Origin: Volvox africanus
Taxonomy: Eukaryota > Chlorophyta > Chlorophyceae > Chlamydomonadales > Volvocaceae
Assembly (NCBI GenBank): GCA_030268105.1
Contig: BSDZ01000003.1
Location: 2,108,001-2,172,000 of the forward strand
Length of the DNA stretch: 64,000 bases
Direction: 5' to 3'
How positions within the stretch are numbered: the first letter of the stretch is position 1; every line of letters starts with the position of its first letter. Below, piece by piece: positions 1-10,819 of this stretch. The notes beneath the pieces are model-generated. The model saw only the letters and a list, made by a program, of their open reading frames with translations, was not told where the DNA came from and did no database searches. Made by a program: the position numbers and the translations under genes.

Positions 1-993
1 TCGTCTTGCACCGCTGAGCAAACAGCATGATTATTTTTCGATAATGTGGTACGATTACACGGCGTTCCTAAAAATGTGATATCCGATCGCGGCGGTCAAT
101 TCACGTCTAAGTTTTGGGAAGCGCTATGTGAACTCGTCGGTATGCGCGTTCATTTGAGCACAGCATATCATCCACAATCCGATGGGCAAACCGAACGCAC
201 AAATCGCACGCTGGGCGACATGTTGAGGAATTTTGCGGGACGCACACCCTCTGTTTGGGATACGTTTCTGACTTCGGCAGAATTCACGCTTAACAACACT
301 GTTAACCGCTCTACAGGTCAAAGCCCTTTCTTTCTGAATTATGGATTCCATCCTGCGCTACCCGTGTGGCGAGAGTTGGAGATAAATATCCCTGCGGCTA
401 AAACCTTTGCCAAGTCGTTCCTATCCCGCATGACAGACGCGAAGGCATGTTTGGATGCGGCACAACAACGGACGACGGACTATCATAATAAATCCAAACG
501 AGACGTAACATTTTCGGTGGGACAAATGGTATTATTGAGCACTAAGAACTTGCGTTCGCTCGCCGACGGTTCCCGTAAATTGTTACCTCGCTGGATTGGG
601 CCATATCCCGTTGTTCGCATGGTAGGGAACGTAGCTGTGGAGCTATCTATACCCTCTGACATGAATATCCATCCCACATTTCATATTTCCCTCATCAGCC
701 CTTATCGCGGCACTGAGCCCGTTCCAAAAGACACCGATGCCCCTGTAGTAATGGACCCCGGTCCCGAGACCAGGATCGCAGGCAAGCAAAAAGTGTATGA
801 TGTGGAGCAAGTATTGGATTATCGGGTTTGCCACATAGGTCGACAACGACGAAAGTGGAAGGTGCACGAATATCTGGTCAAGTGGACTGGCTATTCTAGC
901 GAGCACAACTCTTGGGAGCCGATGCGTAACTTCTCGCCGAAAATGAAGCCGCTATTGGAGGAAGCTTGCCTACGTGCCACGCAGACCCAATGA
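1..993 (+). pseudogene. Integrase core plus chromodomain (pol 3' end, copy 1)
   Basis: The frame starting at base 1 encodes the integrase catalytic core. It is interrupted by TGA at 28-30, where the homologous minus-strand copy at about 11,870 has CGA (Arg). After the stop it is open from 46 to 993. In that ORF the second catalytic Asp is in VISDRGGQF (residue 14) and the catalytic Glu in DGQTER (residue 50), the expected 35-residue spacing of a D,D-35-E integrase. A GPY motif (WIGPYPVV) and a C-terminal chromodomain (HEYLVKWTGY...NSWEP, about residues 279-300) follow. It would insert element cDNA and bind modified chromatin, but the stop makes this copy defective unless read through. Confidence 0.85.
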
Positions 994-1036
994 TCTCTGC
1001 AGTTGATGCTGTCTGATGCAGAGAGGACGCTGCATA

Positions 1037-1052
1037 CGGGAGGGGGGATAGT
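1037..1052 (+). other. Polypurine tract before 3' LTR (copy 1)
   Basis: The purine-rich run GGGAGGGGGGATAGT sits directly against the LTR start TGTTGTA. The same tract precedes the LTRs of copy 2 (about 3430-3445), B (about 12,579-12,593) and, inverted, A (10,766-10,781). It is the expected plus-strand primer for LTR-element reverse transcription. Confidence 0.8.
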
Positions 1053-1866
1053 TGTTGTATGCGGGTTCGATCACCGGTTGCACCGAAATAGGCCCCAATG
1101 CATCCGAACATTATAAAGCATAATACAATCATATTAGCATGATATACTCGAGTATATCCAGCTAATCAGGCATGTCGCATTATCATCTACAACATCGCGC
1201 TGTCGGTCAACATGTTTGACTCAAGGCTGATAATTAATGCGTGATCTATCCATTGGCATTTTATATCACGTAATAATACTTTAAATATTATTATCTTATG
1301 TACGTCATAAACCATACGCGTATGCGAGAAGGCGATGATCGCGATGGTTGGGTCGGCACCAGAATATCGATATTCGGACCATTGCATATTGCATGCGTTG
1401 CATTCAATAATATCACGGATGACACGATATTTAGAATAGTGCTATGAAGGTACTCACACTTGAGATCGGAATCCAGTGAGACCTGTACTGCGCATCGGTA
1501 TCACGACGTGATAGGTGCGAGGACGGCCGCCTAGAGACCGAAGTCGGCTCGTGCTACTTTGGACTAAGTACCCGTGTACTTAACACAACCTAATTCGTAT
1601 ACATACGTTTTATGCATTTATATTCGGCCTGAGCTATTCCAGCATAGCATCTTCAGCCGGATGATGAACATTGCCTGCGGGGTCTGACGGCCGACTACCA
1701 ATTTGTAATCGAAGACTATTGTAAGTTGAATCTTTCCTTGCTGTTGAGTCTTCCGCTGTCATTTTACCCGTATTGAATCGCTTTGCTGTTTGTAAGCACG
1801 GTGCGCACGTAGCTAACATCCAGACGTGCAGATTCAGTGCATGATCGAAGAATGAAGGATACAACA
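1053..1866 (+). repeat. Family-1 LTR (814 bp, 3' LTR of copy 1)
   Basis: It begins TGTTGTATGC and ends GGATACAACA, giving a short terminal inverted repeat TGTTGTA/TACAACA. It contains an 18-bp palindrome GATATACTCGAGTATATC at 1141-1158, an A/T-rich inverted repeat around 1270-1300 and the palindrome GAATATCGATATTC at 1362-1375. Other family LTRs (7020-7833, 9008-9837, 9948-10,765, 17,618-18,432) share the whole layout. Confidence 0.9.
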
Positions 1867-1899
1867 CACCGGTTACTCGTTCGTGCAGTCAGCAGGTGC

Positions 1900-3386
1900 C
1901 AATAACAACGGATCTCACGCAACGACTCAAGATGGCATATCAGGCCGATCCATGGTTTGCTTAACCAAGTAATGTGGAATATTTACACAAGTGCAACGAT
2001 TTATGGCTACGAAAGGATGGCTCGATCACACAAATCGTCGTGCCCAACGACGACGCTTTGCGCTACGATATTCTTGCACGGTTCCACGAGGACCCGTTGG
2101 CAGGACATCCTGGAAGTACGCGACTGGCAGAGCTCGTACGACGCTCGTTCTGGTGGCCGTGCGTGGTGAAGGATGAGGATAACTTCGTGCAAAGGTGCAG
2201 TTTATGTCAGTGCAATAAAGCACTATCCGGTAAGGGCCAGGGTTTGCTACAACCTTTACCTATACCAGATGCCCCTTGGGAAAGTGTTTCTATGGACTTC
2301 GTAGTCGCGCTGCCCAAAACTGAGGGGGGATACGACTCAGTGTTCGTTATGGTCGATTGTTTGACCAAGATGGTTCACTTAGCCCCCTGCACCTCGTCTT
2401 GCACTGCTGAGCAAACAGCATGATTATTTTTCGATAACGTGGTTCGATTGCATGGCGTTTCTAAAAATGTGATATCCGATCGCGGTGGTCAATTCACGTC
2501 TAAGTTTTGGGAAGTGCTATGTGAACTCGTCGGTATGCGCGTTCATTTGAGCACAGCATATCATCCACAATCCGATGGGCAAACCGAACGCACAAATCGC
2601 ACGTTGGGTGACATGTTGAGGAATTTTGCGGGATGCACACCCTCTGTTTGGGATACATTTCTGACTTCGGCAGAATTCACGCTTAACAACACTGTTAACC
2701 GCTCTACAGGTCAAAGCCCTTTCTTTCTGAATTACGGATTCCTTCCTACGCTACCCGTGTGGCGAGAGCTGGAAGTAAATATCCCTGCGGCTAAAACCTT
2801 TGCCAAGTCGTTCCTATCCCGCATGACAGACGCAAAGGCATGCTTGGACGCGGCACAACAACGGACGACGGACTATTATAATAAATCCAAACGAGACGTA
2901 ACATTTTCGGTGGGACAAATGGTATTATTGAGCACTAAGAACTTGCGTTCGCTCGCCAACGGTTCCCGTAAATTGTTACCTCGCTGGATTGGGCCATATC
3001 CCGTTGTTCGCATGGTAGGGAACGTAGCTGTGGAGCTATCTATACCCTCTGACATGAATATTCATCCCACATTTCATATTTCCCTCATCAGCCCTTATCG
3101 CGGCACTGAGCCCGTTCCAAAAGACACCGATGCCCCTGTAGTAATGGACCCCGGTCCCGAGACCTGGATCGCAGGCAAGCAAAAAGTTTATGATGTGGAG
3201 TGGATACTGGATTATCGGGTTCGCCACATAGGTCGACAACAATGAAAGCGGAAAGTGCACGAATATCTGGTCAAGTGGACTGGCTATTCTAGCGAGCACA
3301 ACTCTTGGGAGCCGATGCGTAACTTCTCGCCGGAAATGAAGCCCCTGTTGGAGGAAGCTCGCCTACGTGCCACGCAGACCAAATGA
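1900..3386 (+). pseudogene. Integrase/chromodomain pseudogene (copy 2)
   Basis: This covers the zinc-binding HHCC part of integrase (HEDPLAGHPG, then RCSLCQCNKA near 2190-2220), the first catalytic Asp (SVSMDFVVALP), the second in VISDRGG, and the Glu in DGQTER. The frame is open at 1974-2423 and 2439-3245. It is broken by TAA near 1960 (ADPWFA stop), by TGA at 2421-2423 (same site as in copy 1) and by TGA at 3243-3245 just before the chromodomain, where copy 1 keeps CGA. The chromodomain continues in frame to TGA at 3384-3386. Confidence 0.85.
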
Positions 3387-3445
3387 TCTCTGCAGTTGAT
3401 GCTGTCTGATGCAGAGAGGACGCTGCATACGGGAGGGGGGATAGT

Positions 3446-3892
3446 TGTTGTACGCCGGTTCGATCACCGGTTGCACCAAAATAGGCCCCAATGCATTTGA
3501 GCATTATAAAGCATAATACAATCATATTAGCATGATGTATTCGAGTATATCTAGCTAATTAGGCATGCTGCATTATCATCTACGACATCGCGCTGTCGGT
3601 CAACATGTTTGACTCGAGGCTGATAATTAATGTGCGATCTATCCATTGGCATTTTATATCACGTAATAATACTTTAAATATTATTACCTCATTTACGTCA
3701 TAAACCATATGCGTATGCAAGAAGGCGACAATCGCAATGGTTGGGTCGGCAACCGAATATCGATATTCGGACCTTTGCATATTGCATGCGTTGCATCCAA
3801 TAATATCACGGATTACGCGGTATTTAGAACAGAACGTGCTATGAAGGTACTCACACTTGAGATCGGAATCCAGTGAGACCTGTACTGCGTAT
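3446..3892 (+). repeat. Truncated family-1 LTR (copy 2)
   Basis: It starts TGTTGTACGCC after the polypurine tract and follows the family LTR for about 447 bp. It then stops at about 3892 (plus or minus 5), where the sequence changes to inverted RNase H of element C. It keeps the CCGAATATCGATATTCGG palindrome near 3755. Confidence 0.8.
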
Positions 3893-4994
3893 CGCGGCCT
3901 TCGAGGTAACAGCGCCATTCCTTCAAAGCATGTAGAGCCGCCAACAGCTCCTGCTCTCCGGTTGTATATCGGGTCTCCGCACCCGAGAACTTCTTACTCA
4001 TGAAGGCGATCGGTCGTCCTTCCTGTAACAATACAGTGCCGCTTCCCTGCAAGGAAGCATCCGATATAACTTCAACACGGAATGGCAACAAGTAATCAGG
4101 GAAAGAGAGGGTAACGTCGTCGGCGACGATTCGCTTGAGCTCTTCGAATGCCCGCTGACACGCGGGTGTCCAGGCCTCGAGGGAAGTGAAGCCTCCTTTC
4201 CTCGTCAGATTTGTAAGCGGGGCCGCAATAATGGAGTATTTATTAATAAACTTACGGAAGTAGTTGGTCAAACCTAAGAACTGGCGTAGTTTGGTGAGGT
4301 TCTGAGGCACGGGCCATTTGCAAACCACAGCTACCTTCCGTGGGTCCATCCTTATTCCAGTGGCCGACACGATGTGGCCCAAATACTCCACCTGAGGCTG
4401 CGCCCAAAAATATTTGGCGCGTTTAGCAAACAAGTGCTCCCGCTTCATCACCTCAAACACGAGCTCGGGATGCTTCAAGTGCTCCTCGCGCGTCTTGGAG
4501 TATATTAAAATATCATCCAAATAACAAACGACAAACCTGTCGATATACGGTATGAACATGCGATCCATCATTGCTTGAAATGTGGCGGGTGCATTTGTAA
4601 GTCCAAACGACAAGACCGTGTACTCGAAGTGACCAAAGGGGGTCCGGAAAGCGGTTTTCGGAATATCAGAAGCAGCAATGTGTATTTGATTATACCCCTG
4701 TTGCGGATCAATCGAGGAAAAATAAGCTGAGCCTTTCAACTTATCGAGCAGGTCATCGACGCGCGGCAAAGGGTAGCGATTTTTAATCATAGTCGCATTC
4801 AAGCCCCTATAATCAATGCACATTTGCAACGTCCCATCCTTCTTACCGACGAACAATATCGGTGCAGAATATGGAGATGTGCTGGGCCGAACCATACCCT
4901 TTGCGAGCAGATCCCTCACTTGCCGTTTCATCTGCTGAACTTTAGCGGGCTTAACCTGTACATAGGTTGTGAAACAGGTTGTGCTCGGGCACAA
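3893..4994 (-). pseudogene. Reverse transcriptase/RNase H (element C)
   Basis: The minus-strand frame from 4994 runs through the RT N-terminal motifs (STSPYSAPILFVGKKDGT, CIDYRGLNA), fingers/palm (RYPLPRVDDLLDKLKG, FSSIDPQQGYNQI), the catalytic box CYLDDILIYS with both Asp intact, and the connection domain (LGHIVSATGI, FLGLTNYFRKF). RNase H follows (EVISDASLQGSGTVLLQ, TGEQELLAALHALKEWRCYLEG). The last residues of the ORF, below 3893, are foreign LTR sequence. RT itself looks intact but the polyprotein lacks its 5' and 3' partners. Confidence 0.85.
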
Positions 4995-5870
4995 GAGGGA
5001 TCAGATGGTCAGCAGGTAACATAGGTGGGAGCCCCAGGATGACAAATGCATCGGTATAATTTGGCAATAGGGGGCTGCGACCTCAGAATCTTGCGCAAGA
5101 GACTGTGCGGTGGTAGCAATCGATTGCACCCAGGGCCTCGCAAGCAATTCATGGATGTTTTTCCTTATCACTTGATAAGCTCATCTTACATCCTTCAGGC
5201 TTGGGTTCTTTATTTCGGCGGACAAACGCCGCTAAGCGAAATTAACCATAGGCACCGCACAGTTCCGCCCTCCCCTGGTGTGACATCTTGTTACGACAGA
5301 CAAGGTACCTTAGGCGATAGGTTCCCTTTTGCACAATGGCCAATTGCGCTGGACTCCATATCGATGCGCGTGCGGTACTGTCGTTATGTCGCAGCACCCA
5401 ATGTCCATGTAGTGCTGTCTCCGAGAGACCTTGTTGCACTCATTGGGCCCTAACACACAGAGGGTCCTTCGTCGACTAAGGGTGATCCTGCCCACGATGG
5501 GATGCTTACCCTCATCCACGAGGGTAACCTGAACACTTAGACGACTATGGGATCAACTTTTTGATTCTGATGCAGCTCCGTGTGACTCGGCGGTATTTTG
5601 TAGCACACCCTTCCTCTTCCGCGTACTCCAAGTCATCTGCGAATCCCTTGGAATTAGTTCTTGGGTACTAGGAGTATGAACGTGATTAGTCGGAGGGGTG
5701 CCACCACGGCGCATTGGAGCTGGTGGTAGAGGAATACCAGTAGTCTCAGGTGCTGGGTCAGCCTCGTTAGAGATATCTTGCGTTGTGTCAACTGACAGCG
5801 GTGCTAAAGATGTCGGGCGTTCTTGTCCCGTTCCAAGGCGAGCTTCGACGCCACGAACGATCTGAACCTT
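4995..5870 (-). pseudogene. Degraded protease/linker region (element C)
   Basis: From 4995 to about 5560 the sequence is collinear with 15,120-15,690 of element A, where it encodes the protease-RT linker. Here it is split by frameshifts. The protease active-site segment that A keeps at about 15,700 is missing, and from about 5562 the sequence changes to the end of gag. No open frame longer than about 70 codons spans this part on the minus strand. Confidence 0.5.
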
Positions 5871-6629
5871 TCACGTGTACGATCTTGTCCCTTTCCGTGT
5901 CAGGTCCGTAATACTCGCTCGGGCTAACTGAAGCGAGAGACCGCGTTGGAACCAATAAATGTAGTCTCCTTCTGAGAAACCAATCATGGGTGCTGTTAAT
6001 TCTTCAAAACGCAACCGGTAGTCCTCCACGGACTCGTTAGGTCTCATACGATAAGCGCCTGCGTGTAACTCTCGGTACATAGCAGCCACTTGCGACTGAT
6101 TTCTGGGAGCGAAATGAGTAAGAAGTGCGTTAATTAGCTCTTCGAACGTAAAGTGCTCCTGTACAGTGGTCCAATGATCATACCATTCCCTCGTGACACC
6201 ACTTAGTGTGGCCCCGATGAATAGACACTTCACTTTGTCGCGATCACCACCCTTTACCAACTTCAAATACCTCTTAGCGTCATGGACATAGGAGCGGGTG
6301 GTGCTTGCGATAATCTTGGGTTCGGCGTCGTGATGAATATGGAGTTGAGATGTTGGAACGACAAAGCCGGGAACCCCACCTTCATCCATAAGTTGCTGCA
6401 GCGATACCATCGCTGGGTTCTGTTCCGCCTCGGTGGGCCTCACATAATCTGGCGTCTCAGGGGAATCCTGAGTTGAATAAAGGTAGTTCGACTGGGGAAC
6501 AACTGATTGGGGATTATATAAGTTATCAATGTTTGGTGCGGCCTCTGGTCCTTCATCATGGACACTAATATTAACCTGTTCACTTTCTCCTGTAGTTGGT
6601 GGATACTGATTATACGACATGTATTCCAA
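5871..6629 (-). CDS. Gag (capsid) protein, element C
   Basis: This 252-residue minus-strand ORF starts MEYMSYNQYPP at 6629. Its first ~100 residues are polar and low in order. Residues ~110-235 carry the retrotransposon gag capsid fold pattern: YLKLVKGGDRDKVKCLFIGATL, WYDHWTTVQEHFTFEELINALLTHF, then ESVEDYRLRFEELTAPM and YWFQRGLSL. The same pattern occurs in D (8580-7874) and A (17,135-16,280), which supports a real family gene. It would form the virus-like particle in which the element is reverse transcribed. No zinc knuckle is visible before the frame ends at 5871. Confidence 0.75.
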   Translation of the reverse strand: MEYMSYNQYPPTTGESEQVNISVHDEGPEAAPNIDNLYNPQSVVPQSNYLYSTQDSPETPDYVRPTEAEQNPAMVSLQQLMDEGGVPGFVVPTSQLHIHHDAEPKIIASTTRSYVHDAKRYLKLVKGGDRDKVKCLFIGATLSGVTREWYDHWTTVQEHFTFEELINALLTHFAPRNQSQVAAMYRELHAGAYRMRPNESVEDYRLRFEELTAPMIGFSEGDYIYWFQRGLSLQLARASITDLTRKGTRSYT

Positions 6630-7000
6630 TAAGTAACTTACAAGGATAAGGAGATAAAGGTAGGACTATACCTTAGAAATTTTCTCTTGCATATCATTCA
6701 CGCTCGAGTAAACTCCGACACGAACGGTAATGTAACCCACCAATGTGTTGTCACCCTCAAATTGATATCTCCTTAGTAACTGGTCCTGTCAGATATCCAA
6801 CTTTACTGGAGAATTGATTCCGAGTATGATGGCGATGGAATTTCTTCTGTGGACTTAAGCAGGTATTATATCAAAAGTTCGGGCAGAGGATAATACAATA
6901 CCAACTTTTTGACGAGATTATCCCGTGATACCCCTCGCCGCCGTTCGCTTGTGCAAGAATCTACTTTTCCAATAGCGACGATGAGACAGCTGTAAGTTAA
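6630..7000 (-). other. Leader between PBS and gag (element C)
   Basis: About 370 bp of non-coding sequence lies between the primer-binding site and the gag ATG, matching the position of the leader in D (8581-8990). I see no ORF or clear structure in it. Confidence 0.6.
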
Positions 7001-7015
7001 ACCGTCTCGCTACCA
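7001..7015 (-). other. Primer-binding site (element C)
   Basis: On the minus strand the 5' LTR end is followed by four bases and then TGGTAGCGAGACGGT. The TGG start, complementary to a tRNA CCA end, marks the PBS. Element D has TGGGTAGCGAGACG (8991-9004) and A has TGGTATCGAGACAGG (17,539-17,553). The A version is close to the initiator-Met PBS known from plant elements; the exact tRNA is an inference. Confidence 0.65.
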
Positions 7016-7019
7016 AATT

Positions 7020-7833
7020 TGTTGTATCCTTCCTTCTTCAATCATGCATTAGATCTGCACGTCTGGATGTTAGCTGAGTGCATACCAAGCTTTCGAACAG
7101 CAGGACAATCCAATGCGAGTAATGGACAGCGGAAGACTTAACAATAAGGAAAGATTCAACTTACAATGTTCTTCAATTGCAACTTAGAAGTCTGCCGTCA
7201 GACCCCGCGGGCAATGTTCATCACTCGGCTGCAGATGAGATGCTAGAATAGCTCAGGCCAAATATAAATGCATATAACGTATGTATCCGAATTAGATTGT
7301 GTTAAGTACACGAGTACTTAGTCCAAAGTAGCGTCGAGCCGACTTCGGTCTCTAGGCGGCCGTCCTCGCACCTATCACGTCACGATACCAATGCGCAGTA
7401 CAGGTCTCACTGGATTCCGATCTCAAGTGTGGGTACCTTCGTAGCACTGTTCTAAATATCGCGTAATCCGTGATATTAATGGATGCAATGCATGCAATAT
7501 GCGAAGGTCCGAATATCGATATTTGGTTGCCTACCCAACCATCGCGATCGTCGCCTTCTCGCATACGCGTATGGTTTATGACGTAAATGAGGTAATAATA
7601 TTTAAAATATTATTACGTGATATATTATGCCAATGGATAGATCGCGCATTAATTATCAGCCTCGAGTCAAACATGTTGACGAACAGCGTGATATCGTAGA
7701 TGATAATGCGACATGCCTGATTAGCTAGATATACTCGAGTATATCATGCTAATATGCTTATATCATGCTTCGTAATGCTCAAATGTATTGCGGTCTACTT
7801 CGGTGTAAACGGTGATCGAACCCGCGTACAACA
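7020..7833 (-). repeat. Family-1 LTR (5' LTR of element C)
   Basis: On the plus strand it reads TGTTGTATCC...TACAACA and is 814 bp, the same length as the LTR at 1053-1866 in the opposite orientation. Both termini are exact. The inner side carries the PBS, the outer side touches gag of element D. Confidence 0.9.
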
Positions 7834-7873
7834 ATCGGAACCCATCACACGTAGGATCTCGGCCCTGCTCGAG

Positions 7874-8580
7874 TCAAGTCTGCAGTGCTCGCTCGAGCCA
7901 ATGTGAGCGAGAGACCTCATTGAAACCAGTAAACATAGTCTCCTTCTGAAAAGCTAACCATTGGTGCCAGTAGGTCTTCGAGACGTAACTGGTAGGCCTC
8001 CACAGGCTCGTTGGGTCACATTCGATAAGTGCCTGCATGCAACTCCCGGTACATGGCAGCAACTTGCGATTGATTTCCTGGGGCAAAACGAGTGAGAAGC
8101 GTGTTGGTCAATTCCTCAAAGGTAAAGTGCTCCGTGGTCATACCATTCCTTCACGACACTGCCTAGTGTGGCTCCGACGAATAGGCATTTAACCTCATCG
8201 CGATCGCCGCCCTTTACCAGTTGTAAATACCTCTTAACGTCACGGACATAGGAGCGGGTGGCGATTACGATAACCCTGGGTTTGGCATCGTAGGAAATAT
8301 GGAGCTGAGGTGTTGGAATGACGAAACCGGAGATACCGCCCCCGTTCATAAGTCCTTGTAACGGCACAAACTCTGGATTCCACTCCACCTCGTGAAATCC
8401 GATGGGATTTGATGTCCTAGGGAGGTCTTGAACTGAGTGATGGTGATTCGGCTGGGAAGCACTTTCTTGGGGAATATGTAAATTGGCAGTGTTCGGTGCA
8501 GCAACAGGTTCCTCATCAAGGATACCGACACTAGCTTGTTCATCCTCTTCTAAGGAGAAGCGAGCCCGCCAAAGCGACAT
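7874..8580 (-). pseudogene. Gag pseudogene (element D)
   Basis: The minus-strand frame from 8580 (MSLWRARFSL) is open to 8116 and matches element C gag (RYLQLVKGGDRDEVKCLFVGATL, KEWYDH). A frameshift at about 8130 moves the homology to the next frame. That frame shows NQSQVAAMYRELHAGTYRM, a stop near 8022, and YVYWFQ, and ends near 7874. It is a decayed copy. Confidence 0.75.
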
Positions 8581-9007
8581 GTGTTCTAGTCAGTATCTTG
8601 TAAAGATAGAAAAGTGGAATTTTACCTTATAGGTTCTCCAGTGTATCGTTCACACATGCGTGTACTTCGACAAGAACAGTAACGTGACCCACCAACGTGT
8701 TAGAAAGTTCAGGTCGAGGTAGTCTTAGTAGCTTGGTGTGTCCGGTGTCCAAATATCCGATGATCAATAACGCGTGTGAAGACGATGGAGTTCCTCCTAC
8801 AATCTCAATACTTCACTAGCGGCATATATTTGATTAGGGTTGAAGGATAAACGAGGTGCCAATGATTTGGAAATACCGTGCGATACAGGCTTGCAGGAGG
8901 AGTTGTCTTGCAATGGCCTTCGCCACCGCTTGCTCGCACGAGAGCCTACTCTGATAATGACAATGACAATGAGACAGCCGTGAGTCGAACCGTCTCGCTA
9001 CCCAATT

Positions 9008-9837
9008 TGTTGTATCCTTCCTCCTTCAATCATGCACTGAATCTGCACGTCTGGGTGTTAGCTACACGTGCATCATGCTTACAAACAGCAAGGCAATTCA
9101 ATGTGAGTAATGTGACAGACGGACAATACGGAAGACTTGACAATAAGGAAAGATCCACCTTACAATAAGCTTCAATTACAGAATAGAAGTCTGCCATCAG
9201 ACCCCGCGGGCAGCGTTCATCATACGGCTGAAGATGGTATGCTAGAATAGCTCAGGCCGATAATAAATGAGTAAAGCGTATATATGAGAATTAGGTTGAG
9301 TTAAGTACGAGGGTACTTGATCCCAAGTAGCATCGAGCCGACTTCGGTCTCTAGGCGGCCGTCCTCACATCTATCATGTTCGCGATACCGATGTGCAGTA
9401 CAAGTCTCACTGGATTCCGATTTCAAGTGTGAGTACTATTATGGCAATGTTCTAAATATCGCGTAATCCGTGATATTAATGGATGCAACGAATGCAATAT
9501 GCGAAGGTCCGAATATCGATTTTTGGTTGCCGATCCAACCATCGCGATCGTCACATTCCTGCATACGTGTATGGTTTATGACATGGATGAGGTAATAAAT
9601 AATATTTAAAAATATTATTACGTGATATATTATGCCAATAGTGGATTCGCGCATTGATATCAGCCTTGAGTCAAACATGTTTACCCACAGCACGATATCG
9701 TGAATGATAATGTGAAGTGCTTGATTAGCTAGATATACTCGAATATATCATGCTAATATGCTTATATCATGCTCAGTAGTTCTCGGATGGATTGCAGCCT
9801 ACTTGGGTATAAACGGTGATCGAACCGGCGTACAATA
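9008..9837 (-). repeat. Family-1 LTR (5' LTR of element D)
   Basis: Plus-strand boundaries are TGTTGTATCC at 9008 and TACAATA (expected TACAACA) at 9837. It is about 830 bp with small indels relative to other copies. The inner edge carries the PBS-like sequence at 8991-9004. Confidence 0.85.
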
Positions 9838-9947
9838 GTTTGTACAGCTTACTTTGTACTGGAGTAGACATCAATATCCAGACATCGCTGCATGTGTTTT
9901 GCTCCCTGGCTAAAGGGTATGCAGTGTGTCTCCTGGTTTGCACCGGG
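9838..9947. other. 110-bp segment between two LTRs, unidentified
   Basis: This stretch separates the outer edges of the D and A LTRs. It matches nothing I can recognise elsewhere in the window and has no meaningful ORF. It may be original target DNA. Confidence 0.4.
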
Positions 9948-10765
9948 TGTTGTATCCTTCCTTCTTCAATCATGCACTGAATCTGCGGGTTTGAGTGTTA
10001 GCTACGAGTGCATCGTGCTTACGAACAGCAAGACACTTCAGTGCAAGCAACGTGACAGTGGAAGACTTATAGATAAGGAAACATTCAACTTACAATGATC
10101 TTCAGTTGCAAATTAGAAGTCTGCCGTCAGACCCCGCGGGCAGTGTTCATCATCCGGCTGGAAATCATATGCTGGAATAGCTCAGGCCGATAATAAATGA
10201 GTAAAGTGTATGTATGGGAATCAGATTGAGTTAAGTACATGGGTACTTGATCCCAAGTAGCATCGAGCCGACTTCGGTCTCTAGGCGGCCGTCCTCACAT
10301 CTATCACGACGTGACACCAATGTGCAGTACAAGTCTCACTGGATTCCGATTTCAAGTGTGAGTACTATTATAGCACTGTTCTAAATATCGCGTAATCCGT
10401 GATATTAATGGATGCAACATATGCAATATGCGAAGGTCCGAATATCGATATTCGGTTGCCTACCCAACCATCGCGATCGTCGCGTCCCTGCATACGTGTA
10501 TGGTTTATGACACAGATGAGGTAATAAATAATATTTAAAATATTATAACGTGATATATTATGCCAATAGTGGATTCACGCATTGATATCTGCCTTGAGTC
10601 AAACATGTTGACCGACAGCGTGATGTCGTGAATGATAATGTGAAGTGCTTGATTAGCTAGATATACTCAAATATATCATGCTAATATGCTTACATTATGC
10701 CCAATAGTGCTCCAATGGATTGCAGCCTACTTCAGCATAAACGGTGATCGATCCGGCATACAACA
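9948..10765 (-). repeat. Family-1 LTR (3' LTR of element A)
   Basis: Plus-strand ends are TGTTGTATCC (9948) and CATACAACA (10,765), about 818 bp. The reversed polypurine tract ACTATCCCCCCTCCC follows at once (10,766-10,780), so this is the 3' LTR of the minus-strand element. Confidence 0.9.
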
Positions 10766-10819
10766 ACTATCCCCCCTCCCGTATGCAGCGTCCTTGCTGC
10801 ATCGAACAGCATCGACTGC

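Larger units (their letters stand above)
1..1866 (+). mobile_element. Ty3/gypsy chromodomain retrotransposon, 3' part (copy 1)
   Basis: The segment reads integrase C-terminal half, chromodomain, polypurine tract, then a complete 3' LTR ending exactly at TACAACA (1866). Its left side runs off the window. Immediately after the LTR the sequence is internal pol DNA of a second copy, not a primer-binding site, so copy 1 seems to be inserted in, or joined to, the pol gene of copy 2. The order integrase, GPY motif, chromodomain is typical of chromoviruses. Confidence 0.85.
1867..3892 (+). mobile_element. Ty3/gypsy retrotransposon fragment (copy 2)
   Basis: Copy 2 begins inside pol, at the end of RNase H/start of integrase, directly after the LTR of copy 1. 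It continues through integrase and chromodomain to a polypurine tract and an LTR (from 3446) that is cut at about 3892, where inverted RNase H sequence of element C starts. It is very similar to copy 1, including the same integrase stop codon, so the two share a recent defective ancestor or arose by duplication. Confidence 0.8.
3893..7833 (-). mobile_element. Ty3/gypsy element C, 5' LTR-gag-RT, 3' end missing
   Basis: Read on the minus strand the order is complete 5' LTR (7833 to 7020), primer-binding site, leader, gag (6629 to 5871), a damaged protease region, then RT and RNase H down to about 3893, where it is cut against the LTR of copy 2. Integrase and the 3' LTR are absent. The outer LTR edge (7833) abuts gag sequence of element D, so C apparently inserted into D. 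Confidence 0.85.
7834..9837 (-). mobile_element. Ty3/gypsy element D remnant: 5' LTR plus gag
   Basis: Minus-strand order is LTR (9837 to 9008), PBS, leader, then gag to about 7860, where it is cut by the outer edge of element C's LTR. The short piece 7834-7870 has no recognised content. Nothing of pol remains. Confidence 0.8.

Noticed and set aside
1060..1080. tRNA T-arm-like sequence GGTTCGATCACC at the LTR start
   Set aside because: No acceptor, D or anticodon arm can be drawn around it, and it recurs only as part of the LTR.
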